49,313 bases of DNA from Acidobacteriota bacterium. Lineage in GTDB: Bacteria; Acidobacteriota; Terriglobia; Terriglobales; Acidobacteriaceae. How positions within the stretch are numbered: the first letter of the stretch is position 1; each line of letters begins with the position of its first letter. This document shows positions 1 to 7,942 of the stretch, piece by piece. Made by a program: the position numbers and the translations under genes. The stretch covers positions 1-49,313 of the forward strand of contig QIAA01000047.1 of the NCBI GenBank assembly GCA_003224905.1, given 5' to 3'. Below the pieces are notes generated by a model. That model saw nothing but the letters and a program-made list of their open reading frames with translations. It was not told the DNA's origin and searched no databases.

Positions 1-312
1 CACGCACGTTTGCACAGTATCGATATTTTTAACGCTTCGCGTGCGAGGATGAGAGTTGCTCATATCTGGAATAGAACGGCTAGCGTCGGCGAACGAGATT
101 GGCATCGATGTTAAGATTCCTTCGAAGTCGCGATTTTACAATTCCCCGCGTGAAACAAGCCTCGACTGTCTCCACCCTGCTGGGGTATTAGCGTCCTAGT
201 TTTCAACTGTTTGGTCTGTGCGCTGTCTTGGGCATCGGGTAGAGTTCTCGAAGGCTCGACCTGAGGAGGGCCATTTAGATGTCCGCGCCTACACAGCCGT
301 AATCACCAAGTT
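1..312. other. no gene recognised
   Basis: No open frame with a ribosome-binding site or a familiar protein is visible on either strand. The stretch lies downstream of the minus-strand operon that ends at 313. No clear stem followed by a T-run was seen for that operon. Confidence 0.4.
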
Positions 313-627
313 CTATACGAAGCACAATAAATGTCTTGGGGTTCCGTTCGCACTTTTACTGAAATCTCTGCACGAACTGCATTCCAGGCCATACTGAATC
401 TTGGAATGGCCAGGGTCTTTGACAAAGCCGAAAACCCGAATTTGAGTGGCTGTGCAGGCCCACGCAAAACACCTATCGGGAGCGTCTGATTCCGAAACCT
501 GAGTGACGTGAAATGTCTTTCTCTTCGGTTCTGGCGATTGCGCCTTTGGGAGAGACGTGAGTGTGAGCCATAGGAGAAGAATCTTCAGTGAGAGCACGCG
601 CGTTTTGTTCAAATGCACGAAACCCAC
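313..627 (-). CDS. small secreted Cys-containing protein, unknown function
   Basis: About 100 residues. After a short basic N-terminus there is a clear signal-peptide core (ILLLWLTLTSLPKAQ), so export to the periplasm is likely. The mature part has five cysteines (C-x3-C, then C-x2-C and a final C near the end) and no domain I recognise. The GTG start lies four bases after the stop of the nucleotidyltransferase gene, so the two are probably translationally coupled. No strong ribosome-binding site is seen, and an in-frame GTG about 30 bases further in, just before the hydrophobic core, is also possible. Its place at the end of the PqqD/HprK-like operon suggests a secreted partner or product of that system; this is inferred from position only. 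Confidence 0.5.
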   Translation of the reverse strand: MGFVHLNKTRVLSLKILLLWLTLTSLPKAQSPEPKRKTFHVTQVSESDAPDRCFAWACTATQIRVFGFVKDPGHSKIQYGLECSSCRDFSKSANGTPRHLLCFV

Positions 628-631
628 TCAG

Positions 632-1789
632 CTACTCGGGACATTGGGTCGAACCGCGAGTTTCCGCGCCATGGCTACCTTGGCGATCCGTCTCTCTCGT
701 CGCATGGCCGTAACTGAAGGCAAGCTTGGCAGTTCGCACAGCGCAATTCTTAAGCTGAAGGGGTAGTCGTGGGGTGCTATCAAACCGTCCGTTTCCATCG
801 ATGGTGGCCTGGATTGGGTTTGGCCAACGTTGAACGACTGACCGCATAGTTGCCATTATCGTGTTTTTTCTTACCTCATCAGCAAATGACGGAAGTTGTG
901 CGGGAACTCTACCCCACTGCCGTAGCACACTCAAGACAAACCAATTCGGCAGGCTGCGTGCTTTTTCCCTCGCCGGGGTATCCCGGATTTCTGCGCCGAG
1001 GAGCAGATTTGCCAAGGCGATGGTGCATAGAACCCAGTTAGCGTGTCGCTTTGTTTTCCCCAAGCATCGATCCCAATCAAAATTTGCAGGATGTGCTTCC
1101 AGCGCGGCAGCGACATCGCAGAGCCACAAGGGTCGCCAGGCGCCGTGAGTTAGTAGATGAAGACATAAAACCCGTAAATGGTCTTCGGGTCCGAGTACTC
1201 GTACCGAGGTGCCGTCCAGGTACATCAGTTCCGAACGGTCACGCAGTTCATCAAACTTCAGCCCAACAAATCGGGAAACACTGCCGTGTTGGAAATCAAG
1301 CTGAAATCTCCAAGGCTGCGCGTCGATGGCCGATTCAGCTCTGGTACGCTGCGCAGGTTCGACCAGCAGGTCAATGTCTCCCGATGGTCGCAGGCCTGAT
1401 TCCGGGTATACCCGGCCAATGGCCCAGCCTTTGAGCAGAATGGGTTCTACACGCGCCGACCGCAGCAAGCGAAAAGCATCAGCAACTTGCCGCTCGTGCG
1501 CAATTGCGTCCAGCGCATATCGTATGTAGGTTTCGCGCAGTGCATGAAAGGCACCACGAGAGGGAAGCCCCGAACATCGTAATCGCCGCCAGGCCAGTGC
1601 CCCTGCTCCCGAAGTGATAAGCAAGGGCAATACTGGTTCTAGCGCCTCGCGCGAAAGCCCCAGCGTCGGCGATAACTGACGCCACGTTCCGGCAAGTATC
1701 TTCGCAACAATCGCGCCTGAACACGCCTTATTCGTCAACGGGGCCGCTTCTTCATGGGAGACAGATGAGACTTGCTCCCTGCAGTCCAC
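632..1789 (-). CDS. nucleotidyltransferase family protein (NTP_transf_5-like)
   Basis: A 385-residue protein of the nucleotidyltransferase-fold group often found in asparagine-synthase, lasso-peptide and HprK gene clusters. Visible motifs are LLKGWAI (about 118-124) followed by RPSGDIDLLV (about 134-143), where the D-x-D pair (D138, D140) matches the metal-binding aspartates of the fold. The role in such clusters is not settled: adding a nucleotide or phosphate to a peptide or small molecule is an inference. The GTG start at 1789 would overlap the PqqD gene by 38 bases and has no good ribosome-binding site. A TTG about 50 bases downstream, just past the PqqD stop, is an equally good start. 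The last 30 residues are polar and look disordered. Confidence 0.75.
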   Translation of the reverse strand: MDCREQVSSVSHEEAAPLTNKACSGAIVAKILAGTWRQLSPTLGLSREALEPVLPLLITSGAGALAWRRLRCSGLPSRGAFHALRETYIRYALDAIAHERQVADAFRLLRSARVEPILLKGWAIGRVYPESGLRPSGDIDLLVEPAQRTRAESAIDAQPWRFQLDFQHGSVSRFVGLKFDELRDRSELMYLDGTSVRVLGPEDHLRVLCLHLLTHGAWRPLWLCDVAAALEAHPANFDWDRCLGKTKRHANWVLCTIALANLLLGAEIRDTPAREKARSLPNWFVLSVLRQWGRVPAQLPSFADEVRKNTIMATMRSVVQRWPNPIQATIDGNGRFDSTPRLPLQLKNCAVRTAKLAFSYGHATRETDRQGSHGAETRGSTQCPE

Positions 1790-2243
1790 AGTGGTTGGAA
1801 CAACACTGAGAGTTCGATGTACAGATATGCAGGAGCGGGAAACAAGACGCTGCTGTCGCGGGGGTCGGCACTAAGACGGAGGTCACTAGCGGGAAGGCAA
1901 CTACCGCACCACGGCCCACTTTTCTAGCCAACTCGCGGCGCGATAACGCATTTGTTCCGGACAGTTCCGGAATGGTGTTCAAGAACAACCCGCACTTCTG
2001 GAACCGGCGCACCGCCATCCAGATCAACTCTTCCTCAACCCTACGATTTAAGTGCCTCCCAAGAGCGAGTGTAATCTCCGCGATGTTATTCCTTCCGTCA
2101 CAAAGTTTCCAAACTTCGGCTGCGACCTGATTCAGGCAATGTGCGTGATTCGTGGTCTCATCGTATAGAAGGCATTCATCGCTCAATTCTCGGAGAATCA
2201 TTTTCTTCCGCCGAGGTATGAACTGTGATTTTTCATGGCTCAT
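1752..2243 (-). CDS. PqqD-domain protein with Tat-like segment and six-Cys knottin-like tail
   Basis: 163 residues, starting at an ATG preceded by GGGTGG. Residues 15-90 form a PqqD-type winged-helix domain (LSDECLLYDETTNHAHCLN, then AAEVWKLCDG), the RRE fold that grips leader peptides in RiPP maturation. Residues 101-132 read as a twin-arginine-like export signal: SRRELARKVG, a hydrophobic run, and a PTPATA-A cleavage-like site. The remaining tail has six cysteines spaced C-x6-C-x5-CC-x3-C-x8-C (134, 141, 147, 148, 152, 161), which is the inhibitor-cystine-knot pattern. The gene starts 35 bases after the HprK-like gene. If cleaved, a mini-protein of about 31 residues would be released outside. 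The domain assignment is sound; export and knot formation are inferred. Confidence 0.8.
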   Translation of the reverse strand: MSHEKSQFIPRRKKMILRELSDECLLYDETTNHAHCLNQVAAEVWKLCDGRNNIAEITLALGRHLNRRVEEELIWMAVRRFQKCGLFLNTIPELSGTNALSRRELARKVGRGAVVAFPLVTSVLVPTPATAASCFPLLHICTSNSQCCSNHCGLQGASLICLP

Positions 2244-2277
2244 CGTACCCACCCTGATGCTCGATGACAGACCTGCA

Positions 2278-3102
2278 TCAGACCTTTTTCCCCCAGTGAT
2301 ACACAATCGATTCAACTGTCTCGCGTGCCTCTCCACGGGTACCCTGGAGGACCTGAGCTCCCGATGCTACCTGCTCCAGTGTGGCCAGCGCGCCCTCGGG
2401 TTGTCTTCGCGCAGCTAAGGTATTTGCGAGCAAGCCTAGTATCGCCCTGCCGCTCGATGTTTGTCTTGGCCGCCACCGTACCCCTGCGTCATAATGGGTC
2501 AGCATAATGAGCCCAGTTGGTATTGGCCCAGTACCCGGCAGGCTTCCTAGTTCCTCAGGTGTTATCTTCCTGGTTGTGTTAAGAGTCCTGACCGAGAGCG
2601 GTCTGGGAAATGGATGTACTCGTCCGCGTTCATCGAAGACGGCGAATTCGTCCGAATAGTAAGTCGCTCCCGCCTGCAAGAATGCCTTCACCAGAGTGGT
2701 TTTCCCACTATGGCTTCGTCCCGGGATTACAATCGCGTGCCCCTTCCACGCGACTACGCCCGCGTGCACAAAGAGCTTTCTGGGTGCCCTTTGCGCGATG
2801 TAAAAATCCATGTCTGATTGCCAGATCTCGTAGAGTTCCTGTGAATTCAGGGTTCGGGTGAGCCGAGCAACGTTTCCATACAGAAGAAAGAAACGACGGC
2901 CGGAATCTCCTCCACGCGTGGATCCACCGACAACCGAGTACAATCGCTCGACTGTGCGTGAGGCCGAGACTTTGGATCCAGCCGGAAACACCGAACTGGC
3001 TAGATCGAGCAGTTCAGTGCTGGTCACGCGAACTCCGATGCGCACCCCAAAAGTTGTGAAGGTTAGTCCTGCCACCCAACCCAGGCGGTCCAGTTTCTCC
3101 AT
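2278..3102 (-). CDS. HPr kinase/phosphorylase-like P-loop protein
   Basis: 274 residues. The C-terminal half matches the HprK catalytic fold: FVHAGVVAWKGHAIVIPG leading into the Walker A loop GRSHSGKT (128-135), then the YYSDEF acidic motif (D151-E152) and FPRPLSVR. The N-terminal 100 residues are poorly conserved. Relatives in lasso-peptide clusters phosphorylate a side chain of the precursor, and others occur with PqqD and nucleotidyltransferase genes in uncharacterised clusters. No HPr or PTS gene is nearby, so phosphorylation of a peptide or small molecule is more likely than carbon-catabolite control; that is inference. An in-frame TGA directly precedes the chosen ATG, so the start cannot lie further upstream. 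Confidence 0.85.
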   Translation of the reverse strand: MEKLDRLGWVAGLTFTTFGVRIGVRVTSTELLDLASSVFPAGSKVSASRTVERLYSVVGGSTRGGDSGRRFFLLYGNVARLTRTLNSQELYEIWQSDMDFYIAQRAPRKLFVHAGVVAWKGHAIVIPGRSHSGKTTLVKAFLQAGATYYSDEFAVFDERGRVHPFPRPLSVRTLNTTRKITPEELGSLPGTGPIPTGLIMLTHYDAGVRWRPRQTSSGRAILGLLANTLAARRQPEGALATLEQVASGAQVLQGTRGEARETVESIVYHWGKKV

Positions 3103-3378
3103 TCAAGGTGACTTCTTGCTCGTCCTCGGCAAGTTACCAGCGGAGCGATTGTTTTTCTCGGGGTATTCCTCAGCCATTAGTTTCGACGGCTCCTGAATCA
3201 TTGGAGTTTGCCTGCGAAATATGGCGTAAATCTGAACTAGTCCCATGTTCCGCTTGGAAAACAAAATTATTGGCGAAGGAACTGCAGCCGGGGATCATCG
3301 GTACGAGTTTTGTGTCACACCCAAGCACTGCGGCACTTGGACCTGCATATTGAGGCGTACGCACTGCTTATGCGGGCG

Positions 3379-3597
3379 TCATTTAGCTTTGGTTTTGGTC
3401 TCCATGGTAAGGTCTTCTATTCGACTGAGCATCTGCTGTACCCCCGGATCACTGGGGTCCCCTTCCCTCAGAAGTACTTCTTGAGCCGCAGTGGGACTGA
3501 GTGGAGTGCACACAGGTGGGCTGTAATGGGGACGATTCTTCGTTTGCGATGGTGTCACAAGATCGTTGTCCTCTCCTTGCGGGCTAGGAACCTTCAT
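3379..3597 (-). CDS. small YxxP-motif protein, possible leader or substrate peptide
   Basis: 72 residues starting at ATG with a strong AAGGAG eight bases upstream, which decides the start. The protein is polar and charged with no signal peptide. Its centre reads HYSPPVCTPLSP (Y25 to P35), recalling the Y-x-x-P-x-L leader motif bound by PqqD/RRE proteins of lasso clusters, although Leu is replaced by Cys30. A predicted helix follows (TAAQEVLLREGD) and the end is Lys/Thr-rich. It is the first gene of the minus-strand operon, 276 bases before the HprK-like gene. It could be the precursor, or a scaffold of the complex. I know no characterised relative. The 276-base gap holds one weak GTG frame without a ribosome-binding site. 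Confidence 0.65.
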   Translation of the reverse strand: MKVPSPQGEDNDLVTPSQTKNRPHYSPPVCTPLSPTAAQEVLLREGDPSDPGVQQMLSRIEDLTMETKTKAK

Positions 3598-4117
3598 AGA
3601 AAATCTCCTTAAGAATTGCGCTTCCCGTTGGCCGCCTAGACTTCGCTTGGGTTTTACGCAACTAGATTCAAAACATCCTGTCAGCAAAATCTCGGGCCAC
3701 GAACGCGGTTAAGCCGAAGCATAGCTTTTGCCTGTGCCCCAAACATTGCAAACGAATTTTGTCGGCCAGCCGACGACGACTCTCCAACGCTGCCTCTTGC
3801 TGACAAGCGGCCCATTGAAAGGGGATTGGTACAGATTAGGTCTTTGCTCTGATGAATGTGAGCGCATCAAGAATGACAATGCTTAGGTTTCGCTCGTCGG
3901 CATCCCGACTGCCGAGAAGATCAGAGAGATAACTAGTTCTGGTATTTTTACGCGTACAGCCGCGCCAGGCTTTGCCCGTCTGCACAGAAGGAGGCTGCCG
4001 AGGTGTACCTAGAGAGGCGACAGGCGAGAGATTTCCAACTGGTACAGTGTAGCCATCGTCAATTGAAATCATTTTATTTGCGTGTGCGTGTCTCGACGTT
4101 GAAATGGGCTTGAATAG
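3598..4117. other. divergent intergenic region, promoters expected
   Basis: This 520-base stretch separates the minus-strand PqqD/HprK-like operon from the plus-strand glycosyl transferase gene and should hold both promoters. No clear operator was found. A minus-strand frame of 78 codons (3836-4072) lacks a ribosome-binding site and resembles nothing known. Confidence 0.4.
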
Positions 4118-5713
4118 GTGACAAGCATCTATCTCGGCATCTTTACAGGATCGGTGGTTCTCTCCTTCGTCTTCACTCGATGCGTTCGCAATTGGGCAAC
4201 GTCGAAGGGCTGGGCATTAGGTCCCGCCCGAGAACGACATCTGCTCGGTGCACGGTTGCCGCGCCTTGGGGGGATTGCTATCTTTGCAGCTTTCGTGACA
4301 ACCCTTGGCTTGTGCTTGGTTGTGAAGTGTGTCTTTTCGAGTCTCCACTCGATCATATCACTGCGGATTCTCTCCACGATTCTCTTGCCGGGCACTCTGA
4401 TATTGCTACTGGGTCTCTATGATGACTTCCAGGATGCACGACCCTATCTCAAGTTGACAGGCCAAGTCTTTGCTGGCGTCATGCTATTTGCAGGGGGACT
4501 TAGTATTTCTCAACTGCCGCTCCTGTTCGGGACACAAAGCTTCCCATGGTGGATGGGACTGCCCTTAACAATTCTGTGGGTTGTCGCCATCAGCAATGCC
4601 TTCAACTTGATTGACGGTCTTGACGGTCTTGCGGCCGGTTCTGCCTTGTTTTCTACAACTGTTGTGTTTGTCGTGGCGCTATTCAGCCAATCTGCCGTGG
4701 TCTCGCTGCTGGCGTTGGCCTTGGCCGGAGCGATAGTCGGTTTTCTGCGCTTCAACTTCAACCCAGCCACAATCTTCCTAGGGGACTGTGGAAGCCTATT
4801 CATCGGATTCATGTTAAGCGCTTTGGCCCTGCAAGGTTCTCAGAAAGCGCCCACAATCATCGCGGTCGCTATTCCAGTAGTCTCGTTCGGACTCCCGATT
4901 CTGGAAGTAGCTCTTTCTGTCATGCGCCGTTTCATCAGTGGCAAACCAGTGTGTACAGCCGACCGTGAGCATATCCACCACAAACTCCTGCAGCGCGGGT
5001 TAACGCATCGCCAGGTCGTGATCGCCCTCTACGGTGTTTCTGCAGTCTTTGCCCTGTTCAGCCTCTCGCTGTTGTGGCCGAAAGGGAGCATGGTTATTTT
5101 GGTGGTTGCGGTCCTGGCTACCGGGATCTGGGTGGGCATATGCCACCTCAATTACCCGGAGTTTTCTGAAATCCGGCGTGTGGCACGACGCACTCTAGAG
5201 CAGCGGCAAATTTTTGCGAACAATCTTGCCATCCGAAAGGCGATGGAGCAGTTGAAGGTGGTTTCCGATTTTCTTCAGATTGGCCGCATTCTCATTGCAG
5301 CCTTCAATGATAATGATTTCGACGCTTTCGACTTAGAGCTGAAACGGTTTCAAACTGAACGTCTCATCGAACGAGATCATGGCTGGCCGATCGTCGCCGG
5401 GAAGGCTTTGCAGTGGGAAAAATCTGGGCATTGCAACGGACGCGACCTGGGACCAGTATGGAGTTTGCGTCTTGACCTAATCACGACGAGGGGTTACATG
5501 CTCGGAACGTTGACCCTCTATCGTCGCTATAGAAATCGTATTCTACAAATTGACATTGATACACTTACCCTAAAATTTCCTACAATTCTCGCAGATGCGC
5601 TGGATCGAACGGCAGCAAAAAACATCGAAATCATCCCTCAAAGGCTCATAGCTGACCAATTTTTTGCTTCCTCCGGGCAAATTGATCTAACCGGCGCATC
5701 ACCGGCAGCCTAA
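4118..5713 (+). CDS. WecA/TagO-type undecaprenyl-phosphate GlcNAc-1-phosphate transferase with C-terminal extension
   Basis: 531 residues. Residues 1-340 form the multi-pass membrane phosphoglycosyl transferase fold that moves a sugar-1-phosphate from a UDP-sugar onto undecaprenyl phosphate, starting O-antigen, capsule or teichoic-type glycans. Signature motifs are present: YDDFQDARP (D102-D103), NAFNLIDGLDGLAAG (160-174), FLGDCGS (D223) and the HIHHKLLQRG loop (285-294). Typical family members are about 350 residues; here about 180 soluble residues follow, of no type I recognise. The start is GTG with a weak ribosome-binding site. Nothing nearby belongs to a glycan cluster, so the glycan served is unknown. 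The choice between GlcNAc and another sugar cannot be made from sequence. Confidence 0.88.
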   Translation: MTSIYLGIFTGSVVLSFVFTRCVRNWATSKGWALGPARERHLLGARLPRLGGIAIFAAFVTTLGLCLVVKCVFSSLHSIISLRILSTILLPGTLILLLGLYDDFQDARPYLKLTGQVFAGVMLFAGGLSISQLPLLFGTQSFPWWMGLPLTILWVVAISNAFNLIDGLDGLAAGSALFSTTVVFVVALFSQSAVVSLLALALAGAIVGFLRFNFNPATIFLGDCGSLFIGFMLSALALQGSQKAPTIIAVAIPVVSFGLPILEVALSVMRRFISGKPVCTADREHIHHKLLQRGLTHRQVVIALYGVSAVFALFSLSLLWPKGSMVILVVAVLATGIWVGICHLNYPEFSEIRRVARRTLEQRQIFANNLAIRKAMEQLKVVSDFLQIGRILIAAFNDNDFDAFDLELKRFQTERLIERDHGWPIVAGKALQWEKSGHCNGRDLGPVWSLRLDLITTRGYMLGTLTLYRRYRNRILQIDIDTLTLKFPTILADALDRTAAKNIEIIPQRLIADQFFASSGQIDLTGASPAA

Positions 5714-5798
5714 CTCTCCTAAGAGGGGGTTGGCCTGTTTTTGTGGGAGCCTCCAGATAGGGGATAGAAAATTATCGGCGCGTCGGCTGAAACCTGCT

Positions 5799-6389
5799 CT
5801 ACCGACTGTGCGCCAGTTGCGCGTCCCCAACCTGTGATGGAGGTGTCGTCCTGACCTTGCGGAAGATGATTTCACAGCTCGGTGCGCCCTTATGCATACA
5901 GCTGTTCTCGCTTGCGGTGATGTTTTCTCTAAAGTATTTTCCCAAACCCTTCGCGATGCCAATTGCCAGGGAACACATTTTGCGCGGTGATGTATAAGTC
6001 AGCCTGACTTCGTCCTTCCCGCGACGTGAGGTTCGCAACTCAGGTGGTTTGGCACCTGAATTCTTGACACGAGCCACTGCATGAACCGTGCGTTCAGTGT
6101 GTTCGATTACATCGATTGTCTTCCACTGCGGCTGCAAGAGATGGCCGTAGGTTTTCATCAGTGTGGGAACGATGAACCCGCCGAAGTCCTCAAGCAAGTG
6201 AGCAACCGACAAGCCAGTCATCATGGAGGCAGTCACCATCAGTCCCACAATTTCAGCGTCCGGGTATTCCCGCACCGGCATGTAAACTTTATTTCCCAGA
6301 CCTGCCTTGGTGAGCAAAACATCCCAGGTTCCTTTACCGTGCGTTGCCTCGACGTAGTTTCGGAGTTCCGAAAAAATGATCCCGTGCAT
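5799..6389 (-). CDS. heme NO-binding (H-NOX/HNOB) domain protein
   Basis: 196 residues beginning MHGIIFSELRNYV, the usual opening of heme-nitric-oxide/oxygen binding domains. The proximal heme histidine is probably H97 (in DVIEHTER) and the heme-propionate motif Y-x-S-x-R is intact as YTSPR (132-136), so heme binding is likely. The end (SCMHKGAPSCEIIF) resembles the closing motif of the V4R/HNOB superfamily. Such proteins sense NO or redox gases and usually control a cyclase, kinase or chemoreceptor partner. No partner is adjacent: the next gene on this strand is the unrelated nucleotidyltransferase operon. GAGGTG lies six bases before the ATG. The last 15 residues look like an unstructured tail. 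Confidence 0.85.
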   Translation of the reverse strand: MHGIIFSELRNYVEATHGKGTWDVLLTKAGLGNKVYMPVREYPDAEIVGLMVTASMMTGLSVAHLLEDFGGFIVPTLMKTYGHLLQPQWKTIDVIEHTERTVHAVARVKNSGAKPPELRTSRRGKDEVRLTYTSPRKMCSLAIGIAKGLGKYFRENITASENSCMHKGAPSCEIIFRKVRTTPPSQVGDAQLAHSR

Positions 6390-6589
6390 CAGGACACCTC
6401 GATTGCACTCGTGAGGAGAATTAACTCACGTCATAGAGGAAGTCCCAAGATCACGCTGGTAACCGGAGGAAAGGACGAAAAACCTAGGCTCTTGTTTAGC
6501 ATTCGCCGGCACCGAAGAGACAACCTGGCGAGGTGTCGCTCTCGCCGGCGCCTTTCAGCCCCTGCTCTTGGAAAATAAATAGAGAAATC

Positions 6590-7138
6590 TGGTGCTGGCG
6601 AACGCGAAAAATGAGTTCCGCACCCGGTAACTGCCCGAGATAGCTAACCTCCCCCCGACCAGAAAGAACTGCGAAGCCTTTAGCTCCGGCAGATTAAACG
6701 TGAAGGGAACCCACGCCGTTTCGGGCCCACCAGATCCACTTTCATAATCACCGTCATAGACCAGCACAATGCCTGGTTAACGCCAAGGAGCACGTTTCGC
6801 TACATCGAACCAGAACCAATGATTGGCAAGAATAATGATGAACGGGACAGGAAGGCCAACCAGCCAGCCGACTACCAACGCCCCTTGCGGCCGAGAGTTC
6901 CCGAAACTCGAGCGGCAAACAGGTTGCAGATGGCTTTCGTAACACCGAAGCTGACAATAAAGGAGACGATGGCGGTTTTGGAGACGAGCCCGAACTCCTT
7001 TTCGCCGATCAGGGGAACGACGGTTCTTTCCAGCCCGACCATCATTCCTACGAACACATTGATCAGGACCAGGAGCGAGAACTGGCCAACGTTCTCACGC
7101 AGCCCTAACTTCGTCTCGCCATGTAGTAGCTCATCCAT
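6590..7138 (-). pseudogene. decayed MFS transporter, N-terminal part
   Basis: The first 88 codons are open and read as the start of a major facilitator transporter (LLVLINVFVGMMVGLERTVV, then SGTLGRKGRW, the loop 2-3 region). A stop follows directly, but the next frame continues the protein (VVGWLVGLPVPFIIILANHW) and a third frame continues again (NVLLGVNQALCWSMTVIMK, then DLVGPKRRG). At least two frameshifts are therefore needed, and the C-terminal two thirds of a normal MFS protein (about 400 residues) are absent. Together with the beta-lactamase-fold fragment just upstream it looks like a relic of a sulfur or stress locus in which these two gene types sit side by side. Confidence 0.75.
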
Positions 7139-7192
7139 AGCTGGCTCTTCCTGGAAACGCGGCTCTCGGCCGTAACGGACATTTTGAGGAGC

Positions 7193-7540
7193 TCACTCAC
7201 TTCCGCACGCAGCTGCGCCTAGATTGGTGGCTCGTATCTTGGCGGCTTCAGGAGGTGGCGTCGGTATGTTTTGCGTCATGTGGCGCACGAACTCGTCTTT
7301 GTCGTCGATCTGGAAGGCCTTGTTGAACCTGCGCTCGAAGCCAATCGTGGACATCGGCTTACCGCTCAAGGATAGCCCACAAACCGAACCCGAATAGGCC
7401 CCTGGCAGAACTTCCAGATAGTCAGGCAGTGACTTCAATTTCTGGACTGTTTCAAACAACGATCGTGCCCCCAGCTCTGCACTCGAGGCCAGTTCGGTTC
7501 GTCCCAAATCGCCAACCATCAGAGTGTGCCCGCTGAGCAA
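7193..7540 (-). pseudogene. C-terminal fragment of MBL-fold hydrolase (persulfide dioxygenase-like)
   Basis: 115 codons match the second half of ETHE1/GloB-like metallo-beta-lactamase hydrolases: GHTLMVGDLGRTEL (metal-binding Asp), LPDYLEVLPGAYSGSVCG, and LSGKPMSTIGFERRFN. The N-terminal half with the HxHxDH zinc motif is missing. The PGHYAGSVCG motif reads PGAYSGSVCG, so the conserved metal-ligand histidine is now alanine. Both points say the gene is dead. It lies upstream of, and on the same strand as, the broken MFS gene. Confidence 0.75.
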
Positions 7541-7630
7541 AGCTTCATGAGAGCGTTACCTCCACAAGAATGCCATCCCGCGATAGGTTCACTGTGCCGA
7601 TCACGCAAAACTATTATGCACTCACCGACA

Positions 7631-7831
7631 TTACCCTTCATCCGCTGGTTTGCACTCGTGCTCGTCGAAGCGAGTCTGAATCTCCCATGTAGCTTTGTCC
7701 GTCTGTGGTAGATAGGACTTAAACGGGGTGTTGCAGGCTTCGCAGATGCCAATTGTTTCACGAGGGTAATGTTTTATGATGCGAAGGTTGCGTTCTAGCA
7801 TGTACAGAGTTTCCCACACTTTCTCCTGCAA
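7631..7831 (-). CDS. small CxxC/HxC zinc-ribbon-like protein
   Basis: 56-66 residues depending on start: TTG at 7831 or ATG ten codons in. It carries C-x2-C (GICEACNTPFKSYLPQ) and, after about 22 residues, H-E-C, a plausible C2HC zinc site. The pattern CxxC-x-F-x-x-L/P ... F-x-x-H-x-C recurs in the gene at 9889-10149, so the two are paralogues. Function is unknown. The lone arrangement and the sequence type suggest a small zinc-binding protein of the kind common in acidobacterial accessory regions. Confidence 0.5.
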   Translation of the reverse strand: MQEKVWETLYMLERNLRIIKHYPRETIGICEACNTPFKSYLPQTDKATWEIQTRFDEHECKPADEG

Positions 7832-7942
7832 ATTCGTCAGGATTTCGGATTAGAGGGGGCTAGTCGGGAGCAATGACCTGCCGGCTCTCACCTGCTAGCC
7901 GATTTCACCAAGCCATTTGGCAGGCCGCAAGGCAGGCCAAAA

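Noticed and set aside
3170..3364. Minus-strand frame of 64 codons between the YxxP gene and the HprK-like gene
   Set aside because: GTG start without a ribosome-binding site; composition looks non-coding, though a precursor cannot be fully excluded.
632..3597. Classical lasso-peptide biosynthesis cluster
   Set aside because: No transglutaminase-like protease and no asparagine-synthetase-like cyclase were found on either strand in the neighbourhood.
3836..4072. Minus-strand frame of 78 codons upstream of the RiPP-like operon as a further precursor
   Set aside because: No ribosome-binding site before the ATG, no leader or core pattern, and no family resemblance.
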